Below are positions 34,698 through 44,585 of a DNA stretch of 64,000 nucleotides, in pieces. This stretch comes from Elusimicrobiota bacterium (GTDB taxonomy: Bacteria > Elusimicrobiota > Elusimicrobia > UBA1565 > JACRDR01). Position 1 is the stretch's first letter; each line of letters opens with the position of its first letter. The translations under genes and the position numbers were made by a program. The notes under the pieces are model-generated. The model had not been told where the DNA came from, did no database searches, and saw nothing but the letters and a program-made list of their open reading frames with translations. The DNA is taken from NCBI GenBank assembly GCA_016194745.1, contig JACQBA010000002.1:1-64000 (forward strand), written 5' to 3'.

Positions 34698-34725
34698 CCC
34701 CATACGAGGCTCCGATGAGCAAATT

Positions 34726-36834
34726 TTGTACAACGTTGCGGTGGCTGTCGGCGCGCTCAAGAATTCGGTCCAATACCTGAAAGGCGTCGGCCCCAAGCGC
34801 GCCGTCCAGCTCTCCGCGCTCGGCTTGTCGACCGTGGAAGACCTCCTGTATTATTTTCCGCGCTCCTGGGAGGACCGCAAGGAGACCCCCCCGCCGCGCG
34901 CCCCCGAAAGCGGCCACGTCGTGCTCAAAGGGCGCGTCGTGCGGGCCTCCGCGATCTTCACGCGAGGCTCCATTTCCCTATACAAGTGCACGCTGAACGT
35001 GCCCTCGTGGGGCGACACGATCGAGGCGGTCTGGTTCAAGCGCATGAGCCGCCGCTACGACGTCTTCCAGACGCTCAAGGCCGAGGTCAAGGCGGGCGCG
35101 GACATCTGGATCGTCGGGCGCGCCCAGGACTCCCTCTTGAAGTTGAAGGAGGTCCAGGTCGACGAGTACTACGGGCTCGACGACCCCAAGGCCGGCTTCC
35201 ACGTGGGCCGCATCGTGCCCGTCTACGCCGCGACCGAAGGCGTGAGCACGCGCCAGTTGCGGGAGTGGGTCGCCCAGGCGCTGCAGGAGTCCGACCACGC
35301 GCAGGACCTCTTGCCCCGCGCGCTGGTCGAGAAGCGCGGCCTTCTCGCCGCTCCCCAAGCGCTGCGCGGCCTCCATTTTCCCCGTTCCATCGCCGAGATG
35401 GAGGAAGCGCGCAAGCGCCTCGCCTACGAGGAGCTCCTGCTGCTCGAACTCGCGTGGCTCCTCAAGCAGCGCCAGACGAAGGCCGGGACCAAGGGGTTCG
35501 CCTACGAGCTCAAGCGCCATCTCCTCACCCCGTTCCGCCAGCATCTGGGCTTTGAGCTGACGGCGGCGCAAAAGCGGGTCATCAACGAGATCTTCGGCGA
35601 CATGCAGGCCCACGCGCCGATGACGCGCATGCTGCAGGGCGACGTCGGCTCGGGCAAGACCGTCGTCGCGGTCGCGGCGCTCCTCCTCGCGGTCGAGAAC
35701 GGCTACCAAGGCGCGTTCATGGCGCCGACCGAGATCCTCGCGGAGCAGCATTACTGGACGCTGACGAAGTTCTTGAAGGACCTGCCCGTCCGGCTCCGCC
35801 TCGTCACCTCGCGCCTGAAGCCCAAGGAGCGGGCCGAGGCGCTCGCGGCGCTGCGCGACGGCACCTGCGACATCGCGATCGGCACGCACGCGCTGATCGA
35901 GGGCGACGTGGCCTTCAAGGACCTCCGCCTCGCCGTGATCGACGAGCAGCATCGCTTCGGCGTCCGCCAGCGCTCCACGCTGCGCCAGAAGGGCCCGCCC
36001 ATGGACCTTCTCATCATGACGGCGACGCCCATCCCCCGCACGCTCGCCCTGGCGATGTTCGGCGACTTGGACGTCTCGACGCTCGACGAGATGCCGCCCG
36101 GACGCGCGCAGATCCTGACGACCCACGGGACCGAGGAAGAGGCCTTCGCTCGCGTGCGGCAGCAAGCGCAGGAGGGACGCCAGGCGTACATCGTCTACCC
36201 GATCATCTCGGAATCGAGCCGCGTCGACCTCAAGGCCGCCAAGGCCGAGTTCGAGCGCCTGAAGGCGGGAGCGCTCGCCGGGCTGCGCACCGAGCTCATC
36301 CACGGGCAGATGTCCGGCACGCAGAAGACGAAGATCATGGAGGCGTTCGCGCGCGGACGCTGCGACGTCCTGGTCGCCACGCCGGTCGTCGAGGTCGGCA
36401 TGGACATCCCCAACGCGACCGTCATGGTGATCCAGAACGCGGACCGCTTCGGCTTGGCGTCGCTGCACCAGCTCCGCGGCCGCGTGGGACGGGCGGGCCA
36501 CGCCTCGGAATGCTGGCTCGTGGCGGACCCGCAGACCGAGGCGGCCAAGCGCCGCATCGCCGTCCTCTGCGAGACGGCGGACGGGTTCCGCATCGGCGAG
36601 GAGGACTTGAAGCTCCGCGGCCCGGGCGAGATCCTCGGGACGGCGCAGCACGGGGAGCTGTCGCTCGCGATCGCGGACCTCTTCCGCGACGCGGAGATCC
36701 AAGCCCAGGCGCGCGCGGACGGGCAGGAGATGCTGGACGCGGACCCCAAGCTCGCGGCGCCCCAGAACGCCGCGCTCCGTCGGAGACTCGTCGATCTGTA
36801 CCAAAACCGCTGGCATATGGTGGACCTAGCGTGA
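34726..36834 (+). CDS. recG: ATP-dependent DNA helicase RecG
   Basis: A protein of about 700 residues that unwinds branched DNA and rescues stalled forks. The N-terminal wedge domain starts VQYLKGVGPKRAVQLSALG. Helicase motifs are intact: LQGDVGSGKTVVA (Walker A), VIDEQHRFGVRQR (DEQH), MTATPIPRTLAL, and the C-terminal VVEVGMDIPNATVMVIQNADRFGL with QLRGRVGR. The start is uncertain: no ATG is in frame after the repeat, so TTG 34726 or GTG 34741 are the candidates, neither with a good ribosome binding site. The frame stays open upstream only because it runs through the GGGGATC repeat. Confidence 0.93.
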   Translation: MYNVAVAVGALKNSVQYLKGVGPKRAVQLSALGLSTVEDLLYYFPRSWEDRKETPPPRAPESGHVVLKGRVVRASAIFTRGSISLYKCTLNVPSWGDTIEAVWFKRMSRRYDVFQTLKAEVKAGADIWIVGRAQDSLLKLKEVQVDEYYGLDDPKAGFHVGRIVPVYAATEGVSTRQLREWVAQALQESDHAQDLLPRALVEKRGLLAAPQALRGLHFPRSIAEMEEARKRLAYEELLLLELAWLLKQRQTKAGTKGFAYELKRHLLTPFRQHLGFELTAAQKRVINEIFGDMQAHAPMTRMLQGDVGSGKTVVAVAALLLAVENGYQGAFMAPTEILAEQHYWTLTKFLKDLPVRLRLVTSRLKPKERAEALAALRDGTCDIAIGTHALIEGDVAFKDLRLAVIDEQHRFGVRQRSTLRQKGPPMDLLIMTATPIPRTLALAMFGDLDVSTLDEMPPGRAQILTTHGTEEEAFARVRQQAQEGRQAYIVYPIISESSRVDLKAAKAEFERLKAGALAGLRTELIHGQMSGTQKTKIMEAFARGRCDVLVATPVVEVGMDIPNATVMVIQNADRFGLASLHQLRGRVGRAGHASECWLVADPQTEAAKRRIAVLCETADGFRIGEEDLKLRGPGEILGTAQHGELSLAIADLFRDAEIQAQARADGQEMLDADPKLAAPQNAALRRRLVDLYQNRWHMVDLA

Positions 36835-36955
36835 TGGACCTTTCAGCCCATACCGAGAGACCCACATGAACCTACGATGCTCGAATCACTTTCTTAGGCC
36901 CAAATACTCGACGGAGATAGCCGGTTGGCCCATCAATACGACGGGGACGGGATGC

Positions 36956-36961
36956 TATCAT
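36956..36961 (+). promoter_or_regulatory. -10 element of the small membrane gene, predicted leaderless
   Basis: TATCAT preceded by TGC (extended -10) ends seven bases before ATG 36969. Confidence 0.45.
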
Positions 36962-36968
36962 GGTCATG

Positions 36969-37139
36969 ATGAAAATCCAGAAGAAGTTCTCCTCGATCTA
37001 CTGGATCCTGCTGCTGCTGGCGGCGCTGTTCCTCGGCCCCCTGCTCGTGCAGAAGGACCGCGGGGCGAAGCCCTCCTCGCTTCAAATCGACCCGCACGCC
37101 CGGCTGCTCGACGCGCCCGCATCCAAATCCTCCCGCTGA
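36969..37139 (+). CDS. Small single-span membrane protein
   Basis: A 56-residue gene below usual cut-offs: MKIQKKFSSIYWILLLLAAL, one membrane span at about residues 10-30, then a polar tail ending APASKSSR. The basic start followed by a hydrophobic core suggests an inner-membrane anchor with a short external tail. In-frame ATGs also occur at 36960 and 36966; 36969 fits the leaderless promoter best. Its TGA overlaps a CTG that may start the next gene. I do not recognise a family. Confidence 0.6.
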   Translation: MKIQKKFSSIYWILLLLAALFLGPLLVQKDRGAKPSSLQIDPHARLLDAPASKSSR

Positions 37140-38017
37140 TCCTGCTGGCCTGGGCGGCCGCTTCGCCCCGCTTCGCGCACGCCAAAGCCTACGCGCACGA
37201 GGAATTCACCTTCATCGGCTTCAACGACGCCTGCTCGGCGGCGTTCCAAGTGCTCCGCTATCCGGCCATCGGCCAAGGGCTCGAGGGCGTCCCGAACTGG
37301 GGGCGCATCGGGACGTTGACCTTGCCCACGGCGGCCTCCCGCGGGCCCGCGATCGAGAACATGAACCTCTCCTACGACGGCACGGGCGGCTGGATCGCGA
37401 GCGAGGCGAACCTGCAGTTCGAGATGCTGACCCGCGCCGGCTACACCCAATCGAAGTTCACCGAGACGATCCGCCCGGACCCGGTCGCGCAGCGGGCCGG
37501 CCTCGAGCAGGTGATCCGCTCGACGGCCGCCTTCGAGACGCAGGACCGCCTGACGTGGCCCGGCGCGGACTTCTGGCTGCAGTCGGTCCACTACTCGCCC
37601 CTCGGGCAGTGCGCCTTCGCGGTCTTCAAGCGCCCGACCCCCTCCGACTCCTACCGGTGGCGACTGTTCCACACGAACACGGGGGCGCGGCGGACGCGGG
37701 CGCGGGCGCATGTCACCAACGGGCTGATGCTGTTCAAGGCCGGAGACTTGGCCGGAGGCCAGGCCGAGACCCAGATCGCCGCGGACATGGACCCGAACTA
37801 CGCGTACGGCCGCTTCTACAACGCCGCGCTCCTCGCCGCGCTCGGCAGGACGGAGGAGGCGATCGCCGACCTCAAGGCCGCCGTGGCCGCGGACGCAAAG
37901 CTCGCCGAAAAGGCCCAGGAGACCGTCGAGTTCCAGGACCTCCGCGACGACCCGCGCTTCCAGAAGGCCGTCGGACTGGACCCGAAGAAGCCGTCCTTTT
38001 ACCAGGAACCGAAATAG
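37136..38017 (+). CDS. Exported TPR-type protein, start codon unclear
   Basis: The protein part is convincing from ILPLILLAWAAASPRFAHA (a signal peptide) to the end, some 290 residues. The middle has aromatic-rich unknown sequence (FNDACSAAFQVLRYP, WLQSVHYSPLGQCAFAVFKRP). The last 110 residues are TPR-like helices with AETQIAADMDPNYAYGRFYN and EEAIADLKAAVAADAKLAEK. There is no ATG, GTG or TTG in frame near the signal peptide; the first lies at 36866 and would run through the small gene in another frame. The CTG at 37136, overlapping the upstream TGA as CTGA, is the best candidate. Confidence 0.65.
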   Translation: MILLAWAAASPRFAHAKAYAHEEFTFIGFNDACSAAFQVLRYPAIGQGLEGVPNWGRIGTLTLPTAASRGPAIENMNLSYDGTGGWIASEANLQFEMLTRAGYTQSKFTETIRPDPVAQRAGLEQVIRSTAAFETQDRLTWPGADFWLQSVHYSPLGQCAFAVFKRPTPSDSYRWRLFHTNTGARRTRARAHVTNGLMLFKAGDLAGGQAETQIAADMDPNYAYGRFYNAALLAALGRTEEAIADLKAAVAADAKLAEKAQETVEFQDLRDDPRFQKAVGLDPKKPSFYQEPK

Positions 38018-38034
38018 GCTAGGATAGCGCTCCC

Positions 38035-39111
38035 ATGGCGGACATCGCGGACCTTCTGAAAGCGGGCGTCCAGGCGGGCGCGAGCGACGTCATCCTCCTG
38101 CCCAAGGAGCCGCCCCTGCTGCGCGTCTCCGGTACGATCCAGCGCCTCGCCGGCGCGGCGCCGATGACGCCCGAGGAATGCGAGCGCTCGATCTACTCGC
38201 TCCTGACCGACGCCCAGAAGGCGCGCTTCGAGGAAGCCCTCGAGCTCGACTGCTCCTTCGCCCTCGCCGGCTCGGCGCGCTTCCGAGTCAACGTCCTGAA
38301 GAACTCGCGCGGCACGGCCGCCGTCATGCGCGTCATCTCGGACAAGATCCCGACGCCGCAGGAGCTCGGCCTCATGCCGTCGATCGTCAACTTGACCGAC
38401 CTGCCGCGCGGCCTCGTGCTCGTCACCGGGCCGACGGGCTCGGGCAAGACGACGACCTTGGCCTCGCTCATCGAAACGATCAACCAGAAGCACCACCGGC
38501 ACATTTTGACGATCGAGGACCCGATCGAGTTCATGTACGAGAACAAGAACTCGATCATCAACCAGCGCGAGGTCGGGGCGCACACGAAGTCGTTCGCCGA
38601 GGCCTTGAAGCACTCGCTGCGCCAGAACCCGGACGTCATCTTGATCGGCGAGATGCGGGACTTGGAGACGATCTCGCTCGCCATCACCGCGGCGGAGACC
38701 GGCCACCTGTGCTTCGCGACGCTCCATACGCAGGACGCCCCGTCCACCGTCGACCGCATCATCGACGTCTTCCCCCCGTCGCAGCAGCAGGAGGTCCGGA
38801 CTCAAGTGTCGACGACCTTGGCGGCGGTGATCAGCCAGGTGCTGCTGCCGCGCAAGGGCGGCGCCGGCCGCATCTGCGCCCGCGAGGTCATGACGATGAC
38901 GCCCGCGGTGGGCAACTTGATACGCGAGGGAAAGACGCACCAGCTCTACAGCGCGATCGAGTCCGGCGCCAAGTTCGGCATGATCTCGATGGACCAATAC
39001 CTCGCCTTCCTCGTCAAGCAGGGCGCCGTCACGATGGAGGACGCCGCCATGAAGGCGCACGACCCCGGGACGATGAAGACGCTGGCCGGCATGCAGCAGC
39101 AGCCGGGCTAG
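38035..39111 (+). CDS. pilT: Twitching-motility ATPase PilT
   Basis: A 358-residue retraction ATPase of the type IV pilus/type II secretion group. Walker A is GPTGSGKTTTLASLI, the Asp box ILTIEDPIEFMY, Walker B ILIGEMRDLETI, and the His box LCFATLHTQDAPSTVDRI. These match PilT rather than PilB, which is longer and carries a zinc motif. PilT hexamers disassemble pilin fibres at the inner membrane. No other pilus gene lies beside it. It starts 17 bases after the TPR gene and ends two bases from the convergent PLD-like gene. Confidence 0.95.
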   Translation: MADIADLLKAGVQAGASDVILLPKEPPLLRVSGTIQRLAGAAPMTPEECERSIYSLLTDAQKARFEEALELDCSFALAGSARFRVNVLKNSRGTAAVMRVISDKIPTPQELGLMPSIVNLTDLPRGLVLVTGPTGSGKTTTLASLIETINQKHHRHILTIEDPIEFMYENKNSIINQREVGAHTKSFAEALKHSLRQNPDVILIGEMRDLETISLAITAAETGHLCFATLHTQDAPSTVDRIIDVFPPSQQQEVRTQVSTTLAAVISQVLLPRKGGAGRICAREVMTMTPAVGNLIREGKTHQLYSAIESGAKFGMISMDQYLAFLVKQGAVTMEDAAMKAHDPGTMKTLAGMQQQPG

Positions 39112-39112
39112 G

Positions 39113-42100
39113 CTAACGCGTCACGGCGTGCGACGGCGCTCGTACCGGCCGCCGGTTTTGCCCTACCGTCGCGCAGCGCGCGGAGCCTGAGCCCGCGCAC
39201 GAGCCGTCGAAGTCGATCTCGCCCGGACCCTGTATCCGGCCCTGGATCTCGTCGCCGACGCCCAGTTCCGATCCCCGCCGGTTCGTTCCGGGGAACGGCG
39301 CCTCCATACGCAAGCCCTCCGTCCACGCTTTCTGGGCCAGCGCTTGGATCTGCTCTCGGGAGAGCTTGGGATTGTAGAAGAGGATCTCGAGCGCGGTCTT
39401 GAGGCCCCACGCGTTCTCCGAGGCCAGCCCCACGCCGACGTTTACCGCCTTGCGGTACGTCATCGCGTAAAGGCTGGGGGTCTTCTTCGTCTCCGCCTCG
39501 TACCACTCGAGGAAGCGCACGAAGCGCTCGATGCGGGCGGGCACCTGGGAGGCGTCCACCGCCTTGGCGTTGCGCGTCGGCAGCTCGGCCGCCTTGCTCA
39601 GCGACTCCCGGAGCCCGCGGTAGTCCTTTCGGGTCAACTGCTCGATCACCTTCGGCGTCGCTTCGAGGATGCCGTGATCGTAGATCGTGTGCTCGGTGAA
39701 GCTGGCGAGCCAGGACGCCACGACGACGCGGTTGAGCTCGAGGGCGTACTGCGGCTCCGCCTTGACGACCTCCTTGACGCTGTCGACGAGCTCCTTGGCG
39801 AAGCGCGAGTCCGGGCGCAGGCGGTACATGTCCTGGCTCTCGATGTTCTGGTGGCGGGCGCTCGTGTTCATGCTGCGCGTCCAGGCGTACGTCCACTCCG
39901 TCATCCGTCCGCCCTCAAGCTCGCTCACGCCAATGATGAAGGTCTTGTCGTGCCAGAGGTGGATGTGGGTCGGCGCGCCCTCCACGTCGACCCTCTCGAC
40001 GCCGTTGAGAAGGCGGACGTAGCCGTAGAGCTCCATCATCGGCTCGAACTCGGCGCGGAACGGGAAGATGCTCTTGCCCCACGGGCGCTGGACGAGCACG
40101 CCCGCGAGCGACGCGGGGCCGCCCCAGCCCTCGGGGCTGATGAAGTGCTGGTCGAAGACCCCGAAGATCTTGAGGCGCTTTTGGAAGTCCTGCGGGTAGG
40201 TCTCGCGCAGCACGTTCAGGTACTTGCGCATCGCCTCGATCAGGTTCGAGTTGCTCAGGACGAACTGGCTCATCACGATCCACTTGATCTCGAACTCGGG
40301 CTGCGCCGCCTCGCCGGGCTTCTTCTCGCGCGCCTCCTTGACCTTGACCAACGCGTTCGTCGCGCGCTCGAACATCGCGAGGATGCGGTCGTTCAAGTTC
40401 TGGCGGCCGTTGGTGAACGCGATCTCGCGAAACTCGCCGTTCGGGTACGTGACGCGGCGCGGGGCGTCGAACTCCTTGTCGATCCCCTTCGGGCCGAGGC
40501 GCTTGTCGTACGCCTCGATCTCGGCCAAGACGTGGTCCCAGTCCACTTGGTTCGCCGCCGGGTCCTTGGAGCGGATGACGCGGTTGTAGCGGCCGCCGTA
40601 GCTCGGCATCGGTCCGCCCGAATTGATCTCCGTCGCGTTCAAGTTGGCCGTGCCGGACCAGGCGAATTCGTAGGCCTTTCCGTCGGGGCCCGCCGCGAAC
40701 ATCCCCTTGTCGTGCATCAGCGGCATGATCCCGCCGTTGGCGGGGTTGAACAGAGGCATCCCGCTCAGGATCGTGAACAGACCTTCCCCGTACTTGTAGC
40801 GGAAGCCGAGCACGTTCCGAAGATAGCGCAGCGCCTGCGCGGGCCCGCTGTCCTTGTAGCTCGCGGAGCCGTAGTTCGTGGTCCGCGTCTCGCCCTCGGC
40901 GAATTTTCCGAGGAGGGCTTGGTTCAAGTCCGTGATGATGGTCGTGCGGATCCCGGCCCGAACCAGCCGCTCGACGGCCTGCAGTACGGGGCCGGGCGTC
41001 TCGCCGGACTGCCCGATCCCGTAGTACTTGAGGACCAGGTGTTTCTCGGCCTTCGGCATCCCGTCGAAGGCGATGTAGCGGTCGATCTCGGCCGCCACCA
41101 GCTCCGCCGGGTCCGCCCCGGCCCGACCGCGGTAGGAATGCGAGACGTGGTGCTCGACCGCCTCGTCCACGCTCCGCAGCCTCGATTGGACGATGATCGG
41201 CTCCGGGATCGCCTGCGTGCCCTTCGTCTGTCCGCGCCGCTTGGGGCCCGCCTCTCCGGCGACGTCGGCTTCCTCGACCGCCTCGTCGTCCAGCGCCCGG
41301 CGGCGGCGGGCGGCCGGCGGCTGGGCCGGCGCGCGCCCGGCGACTTCGGCGCCGCGCGCCGTCTCGGTCTTGGGAGGCGCGCGCGTGGCGCCGTTCATCG
41401 ACTCGATCACCCGCTTGACGGAATCCGACAGTCCGGGGACCAAGCTTTCGGCGACTTTGAGCGCCTCGGCGTGCACGGCCTTGGCCAAGGCGGTCGTCCA
41501 CGGGACGCCCTTCGACGCCGCGATCTTCATCGCGCTCAGCTCGAAGAGGTCGTTGATGAGGACGCCGAGAAGGACGTCCTTGGGGTAGACGTCCGGCTTG
41601 AGCAGCCGCGCGTCGAGATAGATCGTCTCGAGCGCGCGCCCGTTCACCTCGCCGCCCATGCCCACGTGCGAGACTTGGTAATCCTCGAGGGATTTAAATC
41701 GCAAGGCCGGCGCCACCGAGTCCATGTCCGCGACCACGACCCTCTTGAGCGCGGTGAGCCCTTCCCGCCAGTCGATCCTCCCGAGGTCCTTGACCGTCGC
41801 GACGTCGCCTTGGCTTTCCGAATTCGGCATCGTCCTCAGGCGCTCCATCGTCTGGGCGATCGCCTGCTGCTCGGCTCCGGCGGCCACCGAGCCCTCCTTC
41901 AAGAAAACGACGCGCGATCTGCCGTCGGCGATGGCGGCTTCGATGGCCTCGTTCACCTTCTTGTGCGCCGCGATGCGGTGGCCCGTCCCGATGCCGAAGG
42001 CGGAGCCGCCCGTGCGGGGGCCGACGCCCGGGTTGATCACGGCGGGCGGCGCCTGCGCGGGAGGCAGACGGTTCTGGACCATGCCCTTGATCATCGGGGC

Positions 42101-44566
42101 GAACAAGAGGATGTTCGCCGTGATGTCGGCGGCGCTCGTCCACCCATCGGCATGCTTGCCCTGGCCGTACGCCTCGACGATCTTCGCGACGTCGGTCCCG
42201 GTGCCGACGCCCATCACGGTGTAGAGCGTGCCGGACACGACGCCGTGCGCGATCTGCGTCGGGACGAGCAGGATCGCGGGGCCTCCCATCGGCTGCGCGA
42301 TCACCATGAGCCAGCGCGGCGCCTGCGCCGACCCGGCGGCGATCGCCTGCAGACCTCTGGCGCCCACGCCGAGGCCTACGGAAAACCAGATGAGCGGGTT
42401 CGGCGCGATCTGCCCGACCGTCTCGCCCGTGCGGATGGCGTAGCCGAGACTCGTGTACACGCCCTTCTTCGGGATCCGGATGCCGAGGAAGTCGTACGAC
42501 CCGCTGGCCCTCTCCGCATCCTCGAGGAGCCGCCGTCCGAAGGTCCCGGGCCCGTGGCCGCTCAGGGTCTTTCCGAACTCCTGCAGGATCTCGTCGTCCT
42601 CCTTCATAGGCGCGGCGCTTCGCAGCGCCTTGAGGAAGTCGGCGACCTTCTTGTCGAACTCCGTCGTGCGGCGGCCGATCTCGCGCGCGTCGTTGAGCTG
42701 GCCTTCCAGGCGCTTCTTGAACGCCTCCTTCACTTCCCCGGCCAAGTCCGCCAGCAGCCGGTCGTCCAAGGCCCGGAAGAAGTCGACGTCCTTGCGGAGG
42801 CCGACGAGGAAGCGCAGGCCCTTGTTCCGGAAATCCCCGCCCGCGATGCCCGCGGCCCAGTTCCGCCGGATCTGTTCGCCGGGTAGGCCAACGATGCGGG
42901 CGCCGGTGGAGGTCGTCTGGACCGCCACGTCCTCGATGCTCGTCGTGGCGCTGAGGAAAACGAAATTCGCGACGGCGGTCCCTTTCTCGAGCGCCCAGTT
43001 GGCGGTCCCGATGGCGTGGCCGAGCACCGGCGCGTCGTACATCCACTTGCCGATCCGGCCGAGCTTGGACGAGTACGCCTCCTCGGTCTCCTGGCGCTGG
43101 GTCGCGTCCTCCTGCTCCTTCGTCCTCTGCCAGCCCTGCTCTCGGCGCCATTCGTAGCGGCCCAGATAGACGTGTCGTATCGTGCGCTTCGCGGTCCAAT
43201 ACCGCCGCGGATTGAGGACGGAGCGCGGCTGCCCGTCGTCCGTCTCCCCGGCCGCGAGCTGCTGGTCCCAGATGCGCCACTGCTGCAGCGTGCCGTCGGC
43301 CAGGAACTCCTTCCAGCGGTACTCGGTGTCGATCGTCGGGCGCCTCTGGGCGTCGAGCGCCATCGGCTTTCCCTGGTCGTCGACGCCCACCGCGGTCACG
43401 GTGCCCGTCTTATCGACGAAGATCGGCACCTTGAGCACGAGCGCCGACCCGCTGATCCCGAGCTTGGTCGACGCGGTCCCGAACGACGCGCGCTCGATCC
43501 GGCGCACGCCGGCGGCGTCCTCGCGGATGAGGGTCAACTCGTCCTTGTCGTTGATGACGAGATGGATGGCGCGGTAGCGGGACGCCGTCGCCGCGATGTC
43601 GCGCAGCCAGGAGGCGAGCGCGCGCGCGTCCGCGTTCTCCTTGTTCGCCATGGTCTGGACGATCTCGTTGGCGACGGCGAGCGCCTCGGCGGCCAGGTCC
43701 TCCTCGCTCAGTCCGCTGAGCAAGCCCGCGAGCTGGACCTCGTGGGCGACCAGCTTGCCCTCGCGATCGACGACCTTGAGGATGTGCGGACGCTCCATCT
43801 GGATGAGGACCGTGTTGCCGTCCAACAGCGGGATGCGGAGAACCTTGATGTCCTCGATCTTGACGATCGCGCCCTTCGCCTGAGGCGCCGCGGCGGGCGG
43901 CTCGTTTTCTTGACGCTGCGGCGGAGCCGGGATCTGCTGGGTGCGCAGGCCGCGGCATTGCGCGCCTTGGCAGGGCCGGGCCGACGGCTCGGGCTGCGCC
44001 GCCGCGACGTGCGCGACCGGCGTCAGCTCGCCGGCCGGCGGCGGCGTGCCGGCGGCGATCCCCATGCGCCGATCGTTTTCAAACACGCGCGCGCTCGCGG
44101 CGGGGTCCCACGCGCCGGAAAGGGCGTGGAGCGACGCGGCCGCGGCGCGGTCCTCGCCGCGCTCGAGCCACGTCTCGGACGGGAGTCCGAGCGCCGCCGG
44201 CGCCTCTTCGAGACCTTCGTCTTGGGCCGAAGCGACGCAGCGCGCCAGTTCGTCCGCGCCCGCGCCCGACGAGAACCCGGGGCATTCGGACGCGGCGTCG
44301 AGGATCCTCGCGACGCGCTCGACGAGCGGACGCAAGGCGCGCTGATCGGCGGCGGACACGCGGAGCGTCTCGAAGCGGCGGCGCAGCGCCTCGAGATCGG
44401 GGCGGACGCGCGCGCCGCCCGTCGGCGTGAATTCGCGCAGGATCGCCTCTAGCTCCGAACGGACGCGGTCTCCTTGGACCGGCACGGGATCGCTGGACGG
44501 CAGGGCGGCCCTAGCGGACGGCGCCCAAAGCAGGAGCAGCAGCAGCGCGGCGCGGCAAGTCGTCAT
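39113..44566 (-). CDS. Giant exported phospholipase D-like protein
   Basis: A 1817-residue protein with a signal peptide (MTTCRAALLLLLLWAPSARA). Residues 20-230 are helical and Pro-rich; 230-480 hold beta-rich sequence; 700-800 has several hydrophobic stretches (LVPTQIAHGVVSGTLYTVMG). The last 600 residues carry two PLD-superfamily half-sites: MHDKGMFAAGPDGKAYEFAW with SGTANLNATE (about residue 1285) and WHDKTFIIGVSE with TRSMNTSARHQN (about 1540). PLD enzymes cut phosphodiesters in lipids or nucleic acids. The spacing after HxK differs from the textbook HxKxxxxD, so activity is not certain. It follows an exported HAD phosphatase gene by 19 bases and is probably expressed with it. Confidence 0.8.
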   Translation of the reverse strand: MTTCRAALLLLLLWAPSARAALPSSDPVPVQGDRVRSELEAILREFTPTGGARVRPDLEALRRRFETLRVSAADQRALRPLVERVARILDAASECPGFSSGAGADELARCVASAQDEGLEEAPAALGLPSETWLERGEDRAAAASLHALSGAWDPAASARVFENDRRMGIAAGTPPPAGELTPVAHVAAAQPEPSARPCQGAQCRGLRTQQIPAPPQRQENEPPAAAPQAKGAIVKIEDIKVLRIPLLDGNTVLIQMERPHILKVVDREGKLVAHEVQLAGLLSGLSEEDLAAEALAVANEIVQTMANKENADARALASWLRDIAATASRYRAIHLVINDKDELTLIREDAAGVRRIERASFGTASTKLGISGSALVLKVPIFVDKTGTVTAVGVDDQGKPMALDAQRRPTIDTEYRWKEFLADGTLQQWRIWDQQLAAGETDDGQPRSVLNPRRYWTAKRTIRHVYLGRYEWRREQGWQRTKEQEDATQRQETEEAYSSKLGRIGKWMYDAPVLGHAIGTANWALEKGTAVANFVFLSATTSIEDVAVQTTSTGARIVGLPGEQIRRNWAAGIAGGDFRNKGLRFLVGLRKDVDFFRALDDRLLADLAGEVKEAFKKRLEGQLNDAREIGRRTTEFDKKVADFLKALRSAAPMKEDDEILQEFGKTLSGHGPGTFGRRLLEDAERASGSYDFLGIRIPKKGVYTSLGYAIRTGETVGQIAPNPLIWFSVGLGVGARGLQAIAAGSAQAPRWLMVIAQPMGGPAILLVPTQIAHGVVSGTLYTVMGVGTGTDVAKIVEAYGQGKHADGWTSAADITANILLFAPMIKGMVQNRLPPAQAPPAVINPGVGPRTGGSAFGIGTGHRIAAHKKVNEAIEAAIADGRSRVVFLKEGSVAAGAEQQAIAQTMERLRTMPNSESQGDVATVKDLGRIDWREGLTALKRVVVADMDSVAPALRFKSLEDYQVSHVGMGGEVNGRALETIYLDARLLKPDVYPKDVLLGVLINDLFELSAMKIAASKGVPWTTALAKAVHAEALKVAESLVPGLSDSVKRVIESMNGATRAPPKTETARGAEVAGRAPAQPPAARRRRALDDEAVEEADVAGEAGPKRRGQTKGTQAIPEPIIVQSRLRSVDEAVEHHVSHSYRGRAGADPAELVAAEIDRYIAFDGMPKAEKHLVLKYYGIGQSGETPGPVLQAVERLVRAGIRTTIITDLNQALLGKFAEGETRTTNYGSASYKDSGPAQALRYLRNVLGFRYKYGEGLFTILSGMPLFNPANGGIMPLMHDKGMFAAGPDGKAYEFAWSGTANLNATEINSGGPMPSYGGRYNRVIRSKDPAANQVDWDHVLAEIEAYDKRLGPKGIDKEFDAPRRVTYPNGEFREIAFTNGRQNLNDRILAMFERATNALVKVKEAREKKPGEAAQPEFEIKWIVMSQFVLSNSNLIEAMRKYLNVLRETYPQDFQKRLKIFGVFDQHFISPEGWGGPASLAGVLVQRPWGKSIFPFRAEFEPMMELYGYVRLLNGVERVDVEGAPTHIHLWHDKTFIIGVSELEGGRMTEWTYAWTRSMNTSARHQNIESQDMYRLRPDSRFAKELVDSVKEVVKAEPQYALELNRVVVASWLASFTEHTIYDHGILEATPKVIEQLTRKDYRGLRESLSKAAELPTRNAKAVDASQVPARIERFVRFLEWYEAETKKTPSLYAMTYRKAVNVGVGLASENAWGLKTALEILFYNPKLSREQIQALAQKAWTEGLRMEAPFPGTNRRGSELGVGDEIQGRIQGPGEIDFDGSCAGSGSARCATVGQNRRPVRAPSHAVTR

Positions 44567-44585
44567 TTTCCCCTCTCTGCGTTCA

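Noticed and set aside
39344..42886. A very long open frame on the plus strand opposite the PLD-like gene
   Set aside because: It is the mirror of a real GC-rich gene: low-complexity, Arg/Asp/Leu/Val-rich sequence with no motif. The minus-strand gene has a signal peptide and PLD motifs.
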